Shown here: piece after piece, positions 1 through 10,284 of the stretch
Position numbering within the stretch: position 1 is the stretch's first letter
Layout of the letters: each line of letters starts with the position of its first letter
Origin: Tenacibaculum skagerrakense
GTDB taxonomy: Bacteria; Bacteroidota; Bacteroidia; Flavobacteriales; Flavobacteriaceae
Assembly: GCF_004345825.1 (NCBI RefSeq)
Contig: NZ_SLXM01000004.1
Location: 137,085 to 201,084, forward strand
DNA length: 64,000 bases
Direction of reading: 5' to 3'
The notes under the pieces: generated by a model
Seen by the model: only the letters and a program-made list of their open reading frames with translations
Told to the model about the DNA's origin: nothing
The model's database searches: none
Translations under genes and position numbers: made by a program

Positions 1-53
1 TGATGATGGAGATTAATCGAAGTGTTAATTGTGTTTTTAAAATGATTTCTAGC

Positions 54-145
54 TTCGACTCCGCTCAATTACCAATATGATGGTAATTGAGCGAAGTCGA
101 AATTACACTCTTAAATAAGATTCGGCTTCGACACTGCTCGACTAC
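54..145. repeat. REP-like palindromic repeat cluster
   Basis: Bases 54-73 and 82-101 form a 20-bp inverted repeat with one G-T mismatch and an 8-nt loop. The core is ttcgactccgctcaattacc. A diverged single arm (ttcgacactgctcgactacc) follows at about 126-145. Intergenic palindromes with this tcgact..gctc core are common in flavobacterial genomes, so this is probably a REP/extragenic element rather than a dedicated terminator, although it may also end the leftward gene at 168. Confidence 0.6.
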
Positions 146-167
146 CATTTTGTTTATTATAGAAATT

Positions 168-2555
168 CTATTTCATGTCTTTAATCAACTCTTCTATTGA
201 TAAAGAAGACTTTTCATTAGTTTCAGTCTCATAAATCACTTCTACTCGAATAGCTTTTAATCCTGAAACACCTTGTAAATCCTCAAGTTCTAATAGCTCA
301 ACTTTTCCTAGTTGATTTTTAGATTGAAGAAACTTAATGTATTTTAAATACTCATCAGCATCTTTATCTTGAGAGTATACTATTGAAATCTTTCCTGGAA
401 CTGTTAAACGCTCAGTAGTTCCTTTTATATGTGCTTTATCAATTCTTTTTTTAATGATTTCATAACGAATATTATAAGCGCCATCAACATCAAATTGTTT
501 TTCATCCATTCTAAATTCAATAGAAAGTGGATTGCTATGCACTAAAATTAACGATGCTACACGTAAATCATGATCTAAATTCTTTCTAAGTTTAAAGGCA
601 ACGTTTTCCATTTCATAGGTGGTTTGTAATTGCCATAAACGAAGATTATATAAATAAAGCGAATCGTATTTGTGCTCTTTGGTTATAGACTGACCAATAT
701 ACATGTTGTATTCCACACCATCTGTTTTGTATCGTTCAAAATAATGTGGGAATATTTTTTGTGCTTCTTCCTGTTTTTTGTCAATAAACTTAGCAAGTTT
801 ATCGTTTAACTTAGTAACACTATTTTCATAATCTTTTCGTTTCTCATACACAACTTGAAGGTTTTCATCCAACAAGTCTAAATAGCAATTAACTACCTTG
901 CTAAGTTCATCGTTAATTTCTTTGATATGATTAAAAACAGGATAAATTTCACGTTTTAAAAAGTCGAGAATAGCTACTTCATCACCGGCTTTCATACCTT
1001 TTTCAACATCAACCAAATATTCCTCAACACGATACATTAATTCATCATAAATTGGTAATGTTTCTTTTTTACAAGCTTCGCGTAAAACATGAATAGCAGC
1101 GCTTAACTGTTTGGTTAAATCTTCTTTAATTGCTTTATTTCTGGCTAAGGAAGAACCTTTAATATCTGATTGCCCAAAAAGAGGATACACATCATGAAAA
1201 GCGATTTTTTCAATTTTAGCATCTTCATCTTTATCTAAAATAGCATTTTGATAGTTCTCTGCAGCTTCATAAAAACGCCATTTTACCGATGGATGTATAG
1301 AAGTATAAAATTCTTGAATTGTAGCTTCTAAAATGTTTAAATATTCTTCTGAATTTCGTTCAGCCGCAGCTCTAAACATTGGAATAATATCTTTAAGCTT
1401 TTGTTTGTTTACTGAATTTAATTCGTAAGCTCTAGGAGAAGCCATTTCAAGCAGTAATAAATCCTTATTATTAGAAGTTTTAATAGGTATAAGAATAATA
1501 CTCTTAATTTCATTATTAACAAGGTTTATTGAAAATGTATTTCCGCTGGATTGTTTTTTGTAGTAATCCACATCGGAAACTACTAAACTCTCATTTTCAA
1601 TAAATAACTTGTTTATTATATGATTACAAAAGTACTTTTCACAAATAATTTTTTTCTCATCAGTTAATATGATGCTTTCTGATCGTTTTACCTTAACGTA
1701 CCCTTCTTCTAAATGACTGATATCATAAACAGAGTAACCAACTTTTAAATCTATAATCCCGAAGAAATCTCTAAGATTGTTTCTGATTTTTTCAGTCATA
1801 GATTCATCTTCACGACCAATTAAGTTGTTTTGTAGAGAGTTGATAGTTTCATCAGTAGTAACATCAAAAAGGTTCATGATACCGAAACCTTTAAAGATAT
1901 ATGAGTTAGGAGGAAACTTTTCTCTCCAAATATCAATATTATTGAAATTATCTAATAGTAACTTTATATCGTCTTCCGTAATTTCTGGAGCATTTTCGGT
2001 TTTAGTGATGTCCATAAAATCGCCATTAAAAGCCACGCGATAATGTCTTGTAAAACCACTATTTAAGTCGGGAATATCAAAATAAAACGGACGTTTTAAA
2101 TCTACATTATAATTATATACGGCAGCTAAAATTAATGTACAGGCATAAATGTACATAGCATCAGGCTCAAAGTTTCTTACTTCAAAAAGATAATCATCAC
2201 CAGCATTTTCTAAAATTTTTTCAAATCGATTTGTAAACTTAAAGCACGTAAAAGAAAAAGGAACCGTAGCGGCTTTAATTTCATTTGAAGTTAGTATTTC
2301 GGGAAATAAAGGTTCTAATAGTAAGTTGATTATTTCCTCGTGTTTTTCAAGTAAAGAAAAATCCGAAAAGCCTTCAATTAACTCAGGAACTTTATCAATT
2401 TCTTCAACCATATGTTTAGCAGAAATATGATAAGGGTGTCCTTTGTATTCATCATTAGTAAACTTTTTAAAATGATCATAAATCACTTTGAAACTAATGT
2501 TTATATGCAAAGGTAATTCTAGGTCAGAACTACTATGAAAATTTCGGATGGTCAT
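168..2555 (-). CDS. GAF-domain-like cytoplasmic protein of unknown function
   Basis: This 795-aa protein has no signal peptide and no obvious membrane segment. A long N-terminal alpha/beta region (about 1-240) is followed by a stretch around 250-390 that reads like a GAF-type ligand-sensing domain (FFGIIDLKVGYSVYDIS onward). The rest (400-790) is charged and helical. Similar large GAF-annotated proteins occur in flavobacteria, but I know of no tested role. It stands alone, facing left, with a TAatTTTG box about 25 nt upstream. The domain call rests on general resemblance, not on catalytic motifs. Confidence 0.6.
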   Translation of the reverse strand: MTIRNFHSSSDLELPLHINISFKVIYDHFKKFTNDEYKGHPYHISAKHMVEEIDKVPELIEGFSDFSLLEKHEEIINLLLEPLFPEILTSNEIKAATVPFSFTCFKFTNRFEKILENAGDDYLFEVRNFEPDAMYIYACTLILAAVYNYNVDLKRPFYFDIPDLNSGFTRHYRVAFNGDFMDITKTENAPEITEDDIKLLLDNFNNIDIWREKFPPNSYIFKGFGIMNLFDVTTDETINSLQNNLIGREDESMTEKIRNNLRDFFGIIDLKVGYSVYDISHLEEGYVKVKRSESIILTDEKKIICEKYFCNHIINKLFIENESLVVSDVDYYKKQSSGNTFSINLVNNEIKSIILIPIKTSNNKDLLLLEMASPRAYELNSVNKQKLKDIIPMFRAAAERNSEEYLNILEATIQEFYTSIHPSVKWRFYEAAENYQNAILDKDEDAKIEKIAFHDVYPLFGQSDIKGSSLARNKAIKEDLTKQLSAAIHVLREACKKETLPIYDELMYRVEEYLVDVEKGMKAGDEVAILDFLKREIYPVFNHIKEINDELSKVVNCYLDLLDENLQVVYEKRKDYENSVTKLNDKLAKFIDKKQEEAQKIFPHYFERYKTDGVEYNMYIGQSITKEHKYDSLYLYNLRLWQLQTTYEMENVAFKLRKNLDHDLRVASLILVHSNPLSIEFRMDEKQFDVDGAYNIRYEIIKKRIDKAHIKGTTERLTVPGKISIVYSQDKDADEYLKYIKFLQSKNQLGKVELLELEDLQGVSGLKAIRVEVIYETETNEKSSLSIEELIKDMK

Positions 2556-2578
2556 TTTTTACCTTCTTTTTGTAACTG

Positions 2579-2586
2579 CAAAATTA
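2579..2586 (-). promoter_or_regulatory. Bacteroidota -7 box (TAatTTTG) of the GAF-like gene
   Basis: The minus strand reads TAATTTTG, matching the Bacteroidota TAnnTTTG box, about 24 nt upstream of the ATG at 2555. No convincing -33 TTTG was seen. Confidence 0.45.
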
Positions 2587-2640
2587 CGAAATGTTTGGTT
2601 TAGTCAGTTTATTAGATGAAACCTTACATTAATATATAAA

Positions 2641-2664
2641 AAAAGCCGTCAAACTTGACGGCTT
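2641..2664 (-). terminator. Intrinsic terminator of the beta-barrel gene
   Basis: A perfect 10-bp stem (aagccgtcaa / ttgacggctt, 2643-2664) is followed on the minus strand by a run of T. It lies just downstream of the stop of the leftward outer-membrane gene ending at 2670. Confidence 0.85.
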
Positions 2665-2669
2665 ATATT

Positions 2670-5444
2670 TTAAAAATGCATATCGTAATCTCTTATTTTT
2701 CCTTTCTGACCTAAACTATTAAACTTCCAGCTAAATCCTAACATAAAGTATTGTTGTAAAACGGTACTTTCTGAATCTTCAATATAGTTAGAAGTTGCAA
2801 CTCTTCTAGCATTTGTATTTTGATTTAACACGTCATATGCTTTTAAAGTAATAGTTGCTTTATCATTTAAAATTGAATATGCTAATGTTGAGTTCCAGAA
2901 CCAAGCAGATTGATTAAACCCAATTACATTAGGATTGTAAGTATAATTTACATCATTTCTCCATTCTAATTTTTTAGGAAAATTGGTTTTGGTTCTTATA
3001 CGCAAACGATGACTTGTAAATTCTTGATCTAAGAAAGAGTTTACATTGTACGAAGTTTTAGAAAATGTAATATCATATCTCGGCTCAATAGACACTATTT
3101 TATTCCAATTAAAAGAGAATCCAAAGTTTGGTGTAACAGAGAACGTTTCAGCAATATTATCTACATTGTTTAAAATGTTAACACTTCTGTTACCGTTTAA
3201 TCTAGCTCCTAACCTAAAGTTAATAGTTGTAATAGAATCTAATTTTACATTTTTATTGTAAGTAGTTCCACTCCAAAAATCGTACACACCATCAGCGTTA
3301 TCATAGGTAGAGGTTCTTACTAAATTATCATCAATACTTGTTTTGCTAACAATTTGATTGTTCGTTAAACTTCCGCCCATGTAAAAAAAGAATCCAGTTC
3401 TTTTTTGCCAATTATACTTATTAAAGTTGGCATACACTCTATGTGTTTGACTAGGTTGTAAGTTTGGATTACCTGTAATAATATTTGATGGATTTGTTAC
3501 ATCGCTAAAAGGTTGCAACTGATTAATACTCGGTGCATTATTATCTAACGAATAATTTAAATACACAGAAGCTTTTGAATCAAAGCTATATCTAAAAGTA
3601 CCATCTAAAGTGATATTATTGAAATCTTTTTCGAGACTTAAATTAGGGCGTAATAAGTCGATATTTTCTAAAGTTCTATTTACTTGTCCAACTTCAAAAT
3701 TAAAACGCCATTTTTTTACATTGTATACTAAGTCAATAGATGGGGTTTTAGTAATATCGTTATAAGTAAAGTTTGTGCTTAAATCAGTATTAAAGCTTGT
3801 GTAATCTTGGGTAGTATTTTCAAAATCAAAAGTACTTTCAATATTGGTTCTTTCGTCTCTTCTAAAACGATATTTAGTATCAATAAATAATTTATTTGCG
3901 ATTAAAGGAATTCGATACGAAATGCGAGAGCGAATACTGTTTAAATCGTTATCCACAATACTTTTTTGATCTCTAATTTCAGAACTAGGGTTTGTGCCAA
4001 AAATGTTAATTGTAGAGTTATTAAAATCTTCACCATCAGACTGATCAACTTGGTTTTCTATAGAGGCCTTAATAAAAGAACCTTTTTTTCCAAATCGTTT
4101 TGTAATATCGATAGTATTTTGAAAATTCTTAGCATCAAACTTAGAAAAAGAGCTGCTTGAGAATTCGTTGGTCAATACTTGGTTTTCATCTAAAGACTCT
4201 TCAAACCTGTTAAAGATACTTTCTCGTCGATTAAATACAAAAGAAGGATTCACATTAATTAAAAAAGTAGAATCAATTTCTATATCTAGTTCTGCGTTGA
4301 AACTATGGTTATGGTTTTCATTGTCAGAATTAGAATTAGAATTTGTAAAATAACGTCTGTCTGGAAGCGTATACTCTCTATTGTTTCTTGAAACATCTTT
4401 AGAATTACTACCAGAATAAAAATAGTCAGCATTAACATCAAATCCTTTTTTGTATTCATCAGCATACGTTGCTCCAGCAGTTTTAGAAGTAATAATTCCG
4501 CTACCACCACCAAAATTTCTACCGCCAACACCAAAAGAGCCATTTCCGCCGAACCATACCCCGCTTCCATTACCAAACATTTTTTGAATTTCGCCAAAAC
4601 TAAAACCTGGCGAATTGATATTATTAGCACTTGCTAATACACTAAAGCGAGTATTATTATCAAAACGATTTACCATGGTAGCTCCTTCATAACGGTCATC
4701 CGTTCCACCACCAGCAGAAACTCGTCCAAACCAACCTTTGTTATTTTCTTTCTTAATGGTTAGGTTAATTGTTTTATTGTTCGCATCTCCTTTTTCACCA
4801 GAGAAAGCTTCAGACTTTGATTTAGTATCGGTAATTTGAACTTTCTCAATTATTTCTTTTGCCAAGTTTGTAGTAGTAATCGTTGGATCGTTTCCAAAGA
4901 AAGGTTTTCCATTAACCAAAATCTTATTAACAGGTTTTCCGTTTACCGTAATTTTACCTTCTTCATCAACTTCAACACCCGGTAGTTTTTTTAGTAAATC
5001 TTCAACATTTGCATCTTTTCTGGTTTTAAAAGATTTTACGTTAAACTCAAGAGTATCTTTTTTTATAGTAATTGGAGCTCTTGATTTTATTACTACCTCA
5101 TTAAGTAGATTTGATTGTTCTTTTAACGATATAGTTCCTAAATTTAGATTCGGAGTTTTATCTAAAGAAATAACTTTGGTGTAGTTATCCATTCCGATAA
5201 AGGAAATGAATAATTTAGCTTTTTTATGGAATGATTTTCCTTCTAGAGAAAAACTTCCCTTATCATCTGAAATTGTATAAGAAACTATTGAACTGTCTTT
5301 TTCTTTTTCTAAGTGAATTGTAGCTGCCTCAATAGGCGTTTTTTCTTTTTCTGATACTATTTTTCCAGTAATACTAAATTTATAGGATTGCGCGTTTAAT
5401 GCAACAGATGAAATTAAAGCGATTATTATCAATGCTTTTTTCAT
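2670..5444 (-). CDS. TonB-receptor-like outer-membrane beta-barrel protein with carboxypeptidase-regulatory domain
   Basis: I place the start at the ATG at 5444, giving 924 aa, because MKKALIIIALISSVALNAQ is a clear signal peptide; the longer open frame only adds residues before it. A carboxypeptidase-regulatory-like beta-sandwich (about 20-100 of the mature region) precedes a plug-like segment with LLKKLPGVEVDEEGKITVNGKPV, and then a long beta-barrel rich in N, D and aromatic residues to the C-terminus. This is the architecture of the Bacteroidota 'outer membrane beta-barrel' TonB-receptor relatives. It is a single gene with its own terminator, no SusD partner and no TonB-box or substrate clue, so the ligand is unknown. 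Confidence 0.85.
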   Translation of the reverse strand: MKKALIIIALISSVALNAQSYKFSITGKIVSEKEKTPIEAATIHLEKEKDSSIVSYTISDDKGSFSLEGKSFHKKAKLFISFIGMDNYTKVISLDKTPNLNLGTISLKEQSNLLNEVVIKSRAPITIKKDTLEFNVKSFKTRKDANVEDLLKKLPGVEVDEEGKITVNGKPVNKILVNGKPFFGNDPTITTTNLAKEIIEKVQITDTKSKSEAFSGEKGDANNKTINLTIKKENNKGWFGRVSAGGGTDDRYEGATMVNRFDNNTRFSVLASANNINSPGFSFGEIQKMFGNGSGVWFGGNGSFGVGGRNFGGGSGIITSKTAGATYADEYKKGFDVNADYFYSGSNSKDVSRNNREYTLPDRRYFTNSNSNSDNENHNHSFNAELDIEIDSTFLINVNPSFVFNRRESIFNRFEESLDENQVLTNEFSSSSFSKFDAKNFQNTIDITKRFGKKGSFIKASIENQVDQSDGEDFNNSTINIFGTNPSSEIRDQKSIVDNDLNSIRSRISYRIPLIANKLFIDTKYRFRRDERTNIESTFDFENTTQDYTSFNTDLSTNFTYNDITKTPSIDLVYNVKKWRFNFEVGQVNRTLENIDLLRPNLSLEKDFNNITLDGTFRYSFDSKASVYLNYSLDNNAPSINQLQPFSDVTNPSNIITGNPNLQPSQTHRVYANFNKYNWQKRTGFFFYMGGSLTNNQIVSKTSIDDNLVRTSTYDNADGVYDFWSGTTYNKNVKLDSITTINFRLGARLNGNRSVNILNNVDNIAETFSVTPNFGFSFNWNKIVSIEPRYDITFSKTSYNVNSFLDQEFTSHRLRIRTKTNFPKKLEWRNDVNYTYNPNVIGFNQSAWFWNSTLAYSILNDKATITLKAYDVLNQNTNARRVATSNYIEDSESTVLQQYFMLGFSWKFNSLGQKGKIRDYDMHF

Positions 5445-5592
5445 AGAAATTATTGTTGTTTTTGATTGTAGGCGCAAAAAAACGAAAAAATCAACCTTTC
5501 AAAAAGTTAATAAAAGTTAATTTATGTTATTTTTTGAAAGACTGATTTTTATGACTTTATCAATTACGGGTGTAATTTAAAAGTATATAATA

Positions 5593-6900
5593 TTATTTCT
5601 GCCTAAAATAAATAGTGATTGGAACACCTGTGAAATCATAATGTTCACGTAATTTATTTTCTACAAATCTTCTATACGGGTCTTTAATGTATTGCGGTAA
5701 ATTAGCAAAGAAAGCAAACTGAGGTGTATGCGTTGGTAATTGCATACAGTATTTTATTTTTATAAACTTTCCTTTTGTTGCTGGAGGTGGTGTTTGTTGC
5801 ATAATCTCCAACATTGTTTCGTTTAATTTGCTCGTTTGAATTTTACGTTTTCTATTTTCAAAAACTTCAACTGCTGTTTCTATTGCTTTGAATATTCTTT
5901 GCTTTGTTAATGCAGATATAAATATGATTGGAATGTCAGTGAAAGGAGCTACTGTTTCTCGGATTTTTCTTTCAAAATCACGCATAGTATTTGTTTCTTT
6001 TTCAACTAAATCCCACTTATTTACAAGAATTACGATTCCTTTTCTGTTTTTTTCAGCTAGCCAAAATATTTTTTCGTCCTGTCCTTCAAAACCACGAGTG
6101 GCATCAACTACAACGACAGCAACATCACAATGTTCAATGGCACGAACTGCTCTCATTACAGAATAGAATTCTAAATCTTCTTTTACTTTTGACTTTTTAC
6201 GAATACCAGCAGTATCTACTAGGTTAAACTCAAAACCAAAACGATTGTATTTAGTATCGATAGAATCTCTTGTAGTTCCTGCAATATTTGTTACGATGTT
6301 TCTATCTTCACCAATTAAGGCATTGATAAAAGAAGATTTTCCAGCATTTGGCCTTCCAACAACAGCAAAACGAGGTAACTCGTTTTCTTGTTCATCCTCA
6401 ACAGGTTCAGGAATTATATCAACAATGGCATCTAATAAATCACCGGTTCCACTACCATTTACAGAAGAAATAGTATGATAATCTCCTAATCCTAAATTAT
6501 AAAACTCAACAGCATCTGCTGCACGCATTGCATTGTCTACTTTGTTAACAGCCATAAACAAAGGTTTTTCTACTTGACGTAAAATTTTTGCTACAGCTTC
6601 ATCCATTGGCGTAATTCCTTGCTCTACATCTACAACAAACAGAATAATATCTGCTTCATCTAAAGCAAGTTGTACTTGTTTTCTAATTTCTTCTTCAAAA
6701 ATATCATCTGATCCTACTACATATCCTCCTGTATCAATAACAGAAAATTCTTTTCCATTCCACTCAGATTTACCGTAGTGACGATCTCTTGTAACTCCAC
6801 TTACAGAGTCAACAATAGCTTCTCTACGTTTAATTAATCTATTGAAAAGGGTTGATTTACCTACATTCGGTCTTCCGACAATGGCAACAATACTACTCAT
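5593..6900 (-). CDS. der: Ribosome biogenesis GTPase Der (EngA)
   Basis: This 435-aa protein has tandem GTPase domains. The first G1 is GRPNVGKS (9-16) with DTGG and NKVD. The second G1 is GRPNAGKS (about residue 184) with DTAG and NKWD (about 297). A C-terminal KH-like domain (about 355-435) ends in FRQK. The two-G-domain plus KH layout is specific for Der, which acts in 50S subunit maturation. Length is normal for the family. era, another ribosome-assembly GTPase, lies about 2.3 kb away in the same orientation, a usual flavobacterial neighbourhood. Confidence 0.97.
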   Translation of the reverse strand: MSSIVAIVGRPNVGKSTLFNRLIKRREAIVDSVSGVTRDRHYGKSEWNGKEFSVIDTGGYVVGSDDIFEEEIRKQVQLALDEADIILFVVDVEQGITPMDEAVAKILRQVEKPLFMAVNKVDNAMRAADAVEFYNLGLGDYHTISSVNGSGTGDLLDAIVDIIPEPVEDEQENELPRFAVVGRPNAGKSSFINALIGEDRNIVTNIAGTTRDSIDTKYNRFGFEFNLVDTAGIRKKSKVKEDLEFYSVMRAVRAIEHCDVAVVVVDATRGFEGQDEKIFWLAEKNRKGIVILVNKWDLVEKETNTMRDFERKIRETVAPFTDIPIIFISALTKQRIFKAIETAVEVFENRKRKIQTSKLNETMLEIMQQTPPPATKGKFIKIKYCMQLPTHTPQFAFFANLPQYIKDPYRRFVENKLREHYDFTGVPITIYFRQK

Positions 6901-6917
6901 TCAAAAATAAATTTGTG

Positions 6918-6925
6918 CAAAGATA
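6918..6925 (-). promoter_or_regulatory. Bacteroidota -7 box (TAtcTTTG) of der
   Basis: The minus strand reads TATCTTTG about 18 nt upstream of the der ATG, matching the Bacteroidota TAnnTTTG consensus. Confidence 0.55.
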
Positions 6926-7005
6926 CAATTTACAGTAAGTAAACGTGCAGTATTTTTAAATACTATGCTTTTTTTGCTAACTTGTATGATATTAACCTTA
7001 TAAAC

Positions 7006-7512
7006 ATGGATGATCAGTTATATAATCAGATTTTTTTAAAACCTCGATTTCAGTTAGAAATAGATAGTTCTGCTGCTAAGGTATTGTCTAAAATTTCAGA
7101 AATTATTTCACTAGAAGAAAAGTATATAATTAGATTGGTAGATCATCATGTGATTATAGATATACCAGAAAAAGAAAGTCATTTTTGGTCACCACAATTA
7201 CATATGGAAGTAGAGGAAGAGGAGGAAGGAAAAGCAAAAATTAGAGGGTTATTTGGGCCAAAGCCACATGTTTGGACACTATTTATGTTTATTCATTTCG
7301 GAGTAGCATTGGCTTTTTTTATTTTTGCAGTAATTGCTTACACAAATCATTCTTTAGGCAATAGCATTACGTTTCCTGTTATAATGCTGATAGTACTGCC
7401 TATTTTATGGGTTACTTTATATTGGATTGGTAGAGTAGGAAAATCTTTTGGACAACATCAAATGGATGAACTTAAAAATTTTACAGAATCAATTTTAAGG
7501 AAGATACAATAG
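7006..7512 (+). CDS. Small two-helix membrane protein, unknown function
   Basis: I chose the ATG at 7006 (MDDQLYNQIF, 168 aa) over one eight codons upstream, because the extra residues look non-conserved. The N-terminal 85 residues are soluble and alpha/beta. Two hydrophobic helices follow (about 88-110 and 118-140; LFMFIHFGVALAFFIFAVI and FPVIMLIVLPILWVTLYWI), then a short cytoplasmic tail. It is transcribed divergently from der. I do not recognise a named family; single-copy homologues of this kind are seen as hypothetical proteins in flavobacteria. Confidence 0.75.
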   Translation: MDDQLYNQIFLKPRFQLEIDSSAAKVLSKISEIISLEEKYIIRLVDHHVIIDIPEKESHFWSPQLHMEVEEEEEGKAKIRGLFGPKPHVWTLFMFIHFGVALAFFIFAVIAYTNHSLGNSITFPVIMLIVLPILWVTLYWIGRVGKSFGQHQMDELKNFTESILRKIQ

Positions 7513-7550
7513 AAACAACCACTGTTTTTGGAAAGCAGTGGTTGTTTTTT
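7513..7550 (+). terminator. Intrinsic terminator after the small membrane protein
   Basis: A 12-bp perfect stem (7513-7524 with 7536-7547) is followed by TTTTTT on the plus strand, directly after the TAG stop at 7510-7512. It may also serve the convergent gene ending at 7568. Confidence 0.85.
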
Positions 7551-7567
7551 ATAGAAGAAAGCAATAG

Positions 7568-9115
7568 TTATTGAACATTTTGATAAATGCTCACTGTACC
7601 GCTATCTTCATTAGAAACTAATAATAAATCTTTTCCATTAGGGCTATCTTTAGCAGGAATAACTAATAATCCTTCAGGAGCTTCATCACCACTATGAGAT
7701 AAAATACTCAAGAACATTGGAGCAGCAGGATTCGTAATATCATATACCATAACTTGATCTGTACGCTCTAATCCTACAAATAAAATATAACGTTCGTTGT
7801 TTAGGTTTAAAACTTCCACTGCTTCAGGCTCAGCACCTTTGTCATCACTTCTTCCATCATCATCATTAAAAGTAGCAGGAGTTAACTCTAATGTTTTTTC
7901 AGAAATACTATTTCCACTATCATAAATTAACGCTCCATTTTCAGACCAAATAGAAAAAGATCTTCCACCGTAAGCATATAATTTATCATAATCTCCATCA
8001 TTATCGGTATCTCCTAAATCTAAAGCTATTTTCAAACGACCTAAATTTTCTTCTTTTTGTAATTCAACAGCATTTGGAAATGCTGTAGGGTCTAAATCAA
8101 TTTTTTTGATTCTTTCTTCGTTAACAAAAACGTCTTCATCATCATCTTCGGTTTCTGTTCCTTTGTCATCAATATATTCTCTAGCGTCTCCTTCGTTTGC
8201 TGAGATAATGTAACCAATACCGTTAATTTTTACATACGTAATAGCATCTGGTTGATAGATACCGTAAACAGGAATGTTACGTAATTCTTTTTTACCGTCT
8301 TCATTACTCGGGTCAATTGCATTGCCCGCAGCATTGTAATCTTTAAAACCTAAAGGATAAATGGCGTCAATAGTTTTTGTAACTAAATTAATTTTAGCAA
8401 TTCCATTATTTTCTTGTAAAGAAACCCAAGCAGTTTTAGAATCGTCAGAAACAGCAATATATTCAGGTTCTATATCTTTAGCTACATCAGCATTAGGTCC
8501 AAACACTCTAAATCCGTTACTTTCTAAAGAAGCTTCTTGATTGTTAAAAGCAGAGAAATTTAAAGTAGTAACATTACCAGTTTCAACCGTAATAATACTT
8601 ACACTTCCTTCTGGATCATTTGTATATAAACTATTTGGTTCTCCCTCATTTGCACAGATGATTAATTTACCGTCTTTGGAAAATGTTACCATGTCAGGCA
8701 AAGAACCTACAGTGTAAGAATTAATTAGGGCATTGTTTTCAGCGTTATATAAAGCAATTTTTCCATTATTTTGTTTAACGGCATCTTCTAATGCCACAGC
8801 AACTTTTCCGTTATATGTACTAATGCTGTTTGGAGCTCCACTCATAACTGGAATTGAATTAACTTTTAATGGAGCATCAATATCTTTTAAATCGTAAACA
8901 GAAATTTCCTTTGCGTCTGAATTTACAACAAAGAGCTTTTGAGTTTTGGTGTCGTATGCTGAAATTTCAGCAGCACCTTCACCTCCAACATTAATGGTGT
9001 TAACATATTGAAAGTTGACTTCAGTGTTTATTGGAGTAGTTCCATTATTGTCGTCGTTGCAACTAAGGAAAGAAACCACTAATGCTAGTGATAAAGTTTT
9101 AAATAAAATTTTCAT
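7568..9115 (-). CDS. Choice-of-anchor I family surface lipoprotein (beta-propeller)
   Basis: Starting at the ATG at 9115 gives MKILFKTLSLALVVSFLSCNDD, a lipoprotein signal with lipobox LSC, so I use it instead of a longer in-frame start. The 515-aa product has a YVTN-type repeat region (ISVYDLKDIDAPLKV; PDMVTFSKDGKLIICANEGEPN) and Asp-rich loops such as DTDNDGDYDK that may bind calcium. The motifs NEGEPN, NEGDARE and EAVEVLN are hallmarks of the choice-of-anchor-I family, secreted or lipid-anchored proteins sometimes associated with alkaline-phosphatase or esterase activity. Substrate and exact activity are not established from sequence. Confidence 0.85.
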   Translation of the reverse strand: MKILFKTLSLALVVSFLSCNDDNNGTTPINTEVNFQYVNTINVGGEGAAEISAYDTKTQKLFVVNSDAKEISVYDLKDIDAPLKVNSIPVMSGAPNSISTYNGKVAVALEDAVKQNNGKIALYNAENNALINSYTVGSLPDMVTFSKDGKLIICANEGEPNSLYTNDPEGSVSIITVETGNVTTLNFSAFNNQEASLESNGFRVFGPNADVAKDIEPEYIAVSDDSKTAWVSLQENNGIAKINLVTKTIDAIYPLGFKDYNAAGNAIDPSNEDGKKELRNIPVYGIYQPDAITYVKINGIGYIISANEGDAREYIDDKGTETEDDDEDVFVNEERIKKIDLDPTAFPNAVELQKEENLGRLKIALDLGDTDNDGDYDKLYAYGGRSFSIWSENGALIYDSGNSISEKTLELTPATFNDDDGRSDDKGAEPEAVEVLNLNNERYILFVGLERTDQVMVYDITNPAAPMFLSILSHSGDEAPEGLLVIPAKDSPNGKDLLLVSNEDSGTVSIYQNVQ

Positions 9116-9207
9116 GGTTGATAGTTTTGACAAAACTTCATGTAAAACTTTATTCAAAAGTTATGTAAACAAAAAGAGTTTGTTAGCGATTAGTGGTTAA
9201 TGTTAAA

Positions 9208-10089
9208 TTATTCTTTATAACCAAACCTGCGAAGTTGCTTGTCGTTAGATCTCCAGTTTTTATTTACCTTAACATAAAGATCTAAGAATATTTTTTTATC
9301 AAAAAATTGTTGTAAACTTTTACGAGCTTCTGTTCCTACTCTTTTGATAGCTGTTCCACGATGCCCAATAATTATACCTTTTTGAGTTTCGCGTTCAACC
9401 ATAATTACCGAACGAATTTTGATAATGTTATCTTCTTCAACAAAACTTTCCGTTTCTACTTCTACAGAATAAGGAATTTCCTTTTTATAATGTTGTAAGA
9501 TTTTTTCACGAATGGTTTCATTAACAAAAAAACGCTCTGGTTTATCTGTCAATTGATCTTTTGGATAAAATGGAGGAGAGTCGGGTAATAATTCAATAAT
9601 TTTATAGAAAACAGTTTCTACATTGAATTTTTCCAAAGCTGATATTACATATACAAATGAGTTTGGAACTTTTTTCTTCCAATAATTTATTTTTTCTTCA
9701 ACTTGATCTTGTGTAGACTTGTCGATTTTATTCAATAATAAAATAACAGGAATTTTACTATTGATTATTTTATTGAAGAACGCTTCATTCTTTAATTCAG
9801 TTTCTCCAATTTCTACCATATATATTAAAACGTCAGCATCATCAAAAGCAGCTTTCACAAAATCCATCATAGAATCTTGTAATTCATAAGCTGGTTTTAT
9901 GATTCCCGGTGTATCCGAAAATACAATTTGATAATCTTCTCCATTAACAATTCCCAGAATTCTGTGTCTGGTTGTTTGGGCTTTAGAGGTAATAATTGAT
10001 AATTTTTCACCCACTAAAGCATTCATTAAGGTTGATTTTCCAACGTTCGGGTTCCCGATAATGTTTACAAATCCTGCTTTATGTGTCAT
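9208..10089 (-). CDS. era: GTPase Era
   Basis: This 293-aa protein has a G domain with G1 GNPNVGKS (12-19), a DTPG motif and NKID. A C-terminal KH RNA-binding domain (about 200-280) contains the GHRGTAIKRVGTEAR signature. Length and layout are standard for Era, which binds 16S rRNA near the 3' end during 30S assembly. The gene is immediately upstream of the initiator tRNA on the opposite strand. Confidence 0.97.
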   Translation of the reverse strand: MTHKAGFVNIIGNPNVGKSTLMNALVGEKLSIITSKAQTTRHRILGIVNGEDYQIVFSDTPGIIKPAYELQDSMMDFVKAAFDDADVLIYMVEIGETELKNEAFFNKIINSKIPVILLLNKIDKSTQDQVEEKINYWKKKVPNSFVYVISALEKFNVETVFYKIIELLPDSPPFYPKDQLTDKPERFFVNETIREKILQHYKKEIPYSVEVETESFVEEDNIIKIRSVIMVERETQKGIIIGHRGTAIKRVGTEARKSLQQFFDKKIFLDLYVKVNKNWRSNDKQLRRFGYKE

Positions 10090-10094
10090 AAAGG

Positions 10095-10102
10095 CAAAGG
10101 TA
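10095..10102 (-). promoter_or_regulatory. Bacteroidota -7 box (TAccTTTG) of era
   Basis: The minus strand reads TACCTTTG only 5 nt upstream of the era ATG, so the transcript would be almost leaderless if this box is used. Confidence 0.4.
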
Positions 10103-10167
10103 AGTGTTTTTTATTCTGCTGATTATAAAAAGGGTTATATAGTTTTTTAAAAAAAGTTGAACTTTAA

Positions 10168-10200
10168 TTTGGAAAGAAGAGAAAAATATTTGTATCTTTG
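10168..10200 (+). promoter_or_regulatory. Promoter of the initiator tRNA
   Basis: A TTTG at 10168-10171 and TATCTTTG at 10193-10200 match the Bacteroidota -33/-7 pattern (TTTG ... TAnnTTTG) with 21 bp between, ending 11 nt before the mature tRNA. Confidence 0.65.
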
Positions 10201-10211
10201 CCGTCCAATAT

Positions 10212-10284
10212 CGCGGGATAGAGCAGTAGGCAGCTCGTCGGGCTCATAACCCGAAGGTCACTGGTTCGAGTCCAGTTCCCGCTA
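10212..10284 (+). tRNA. Initiator tRNA-Met (CAT); integration target
   Basis: The sequence folds into a complete cloverleaf with anticodon CAT. Two initiator hallmarks are visible: position 1 (C) does not pair with position 72 (T), and the anticodon stem carries three consecutive G-C pairs (tcggg/cccga). CCA is not encoded. The 3' half (10241-10286) is repeated at 54100-54145, so this intact copy has had its 3' end supplied by the integrated element. Its T-stem outer pair is A-T (10260/10276), whereas the displaced copy has G-C. Confidence 0.97.
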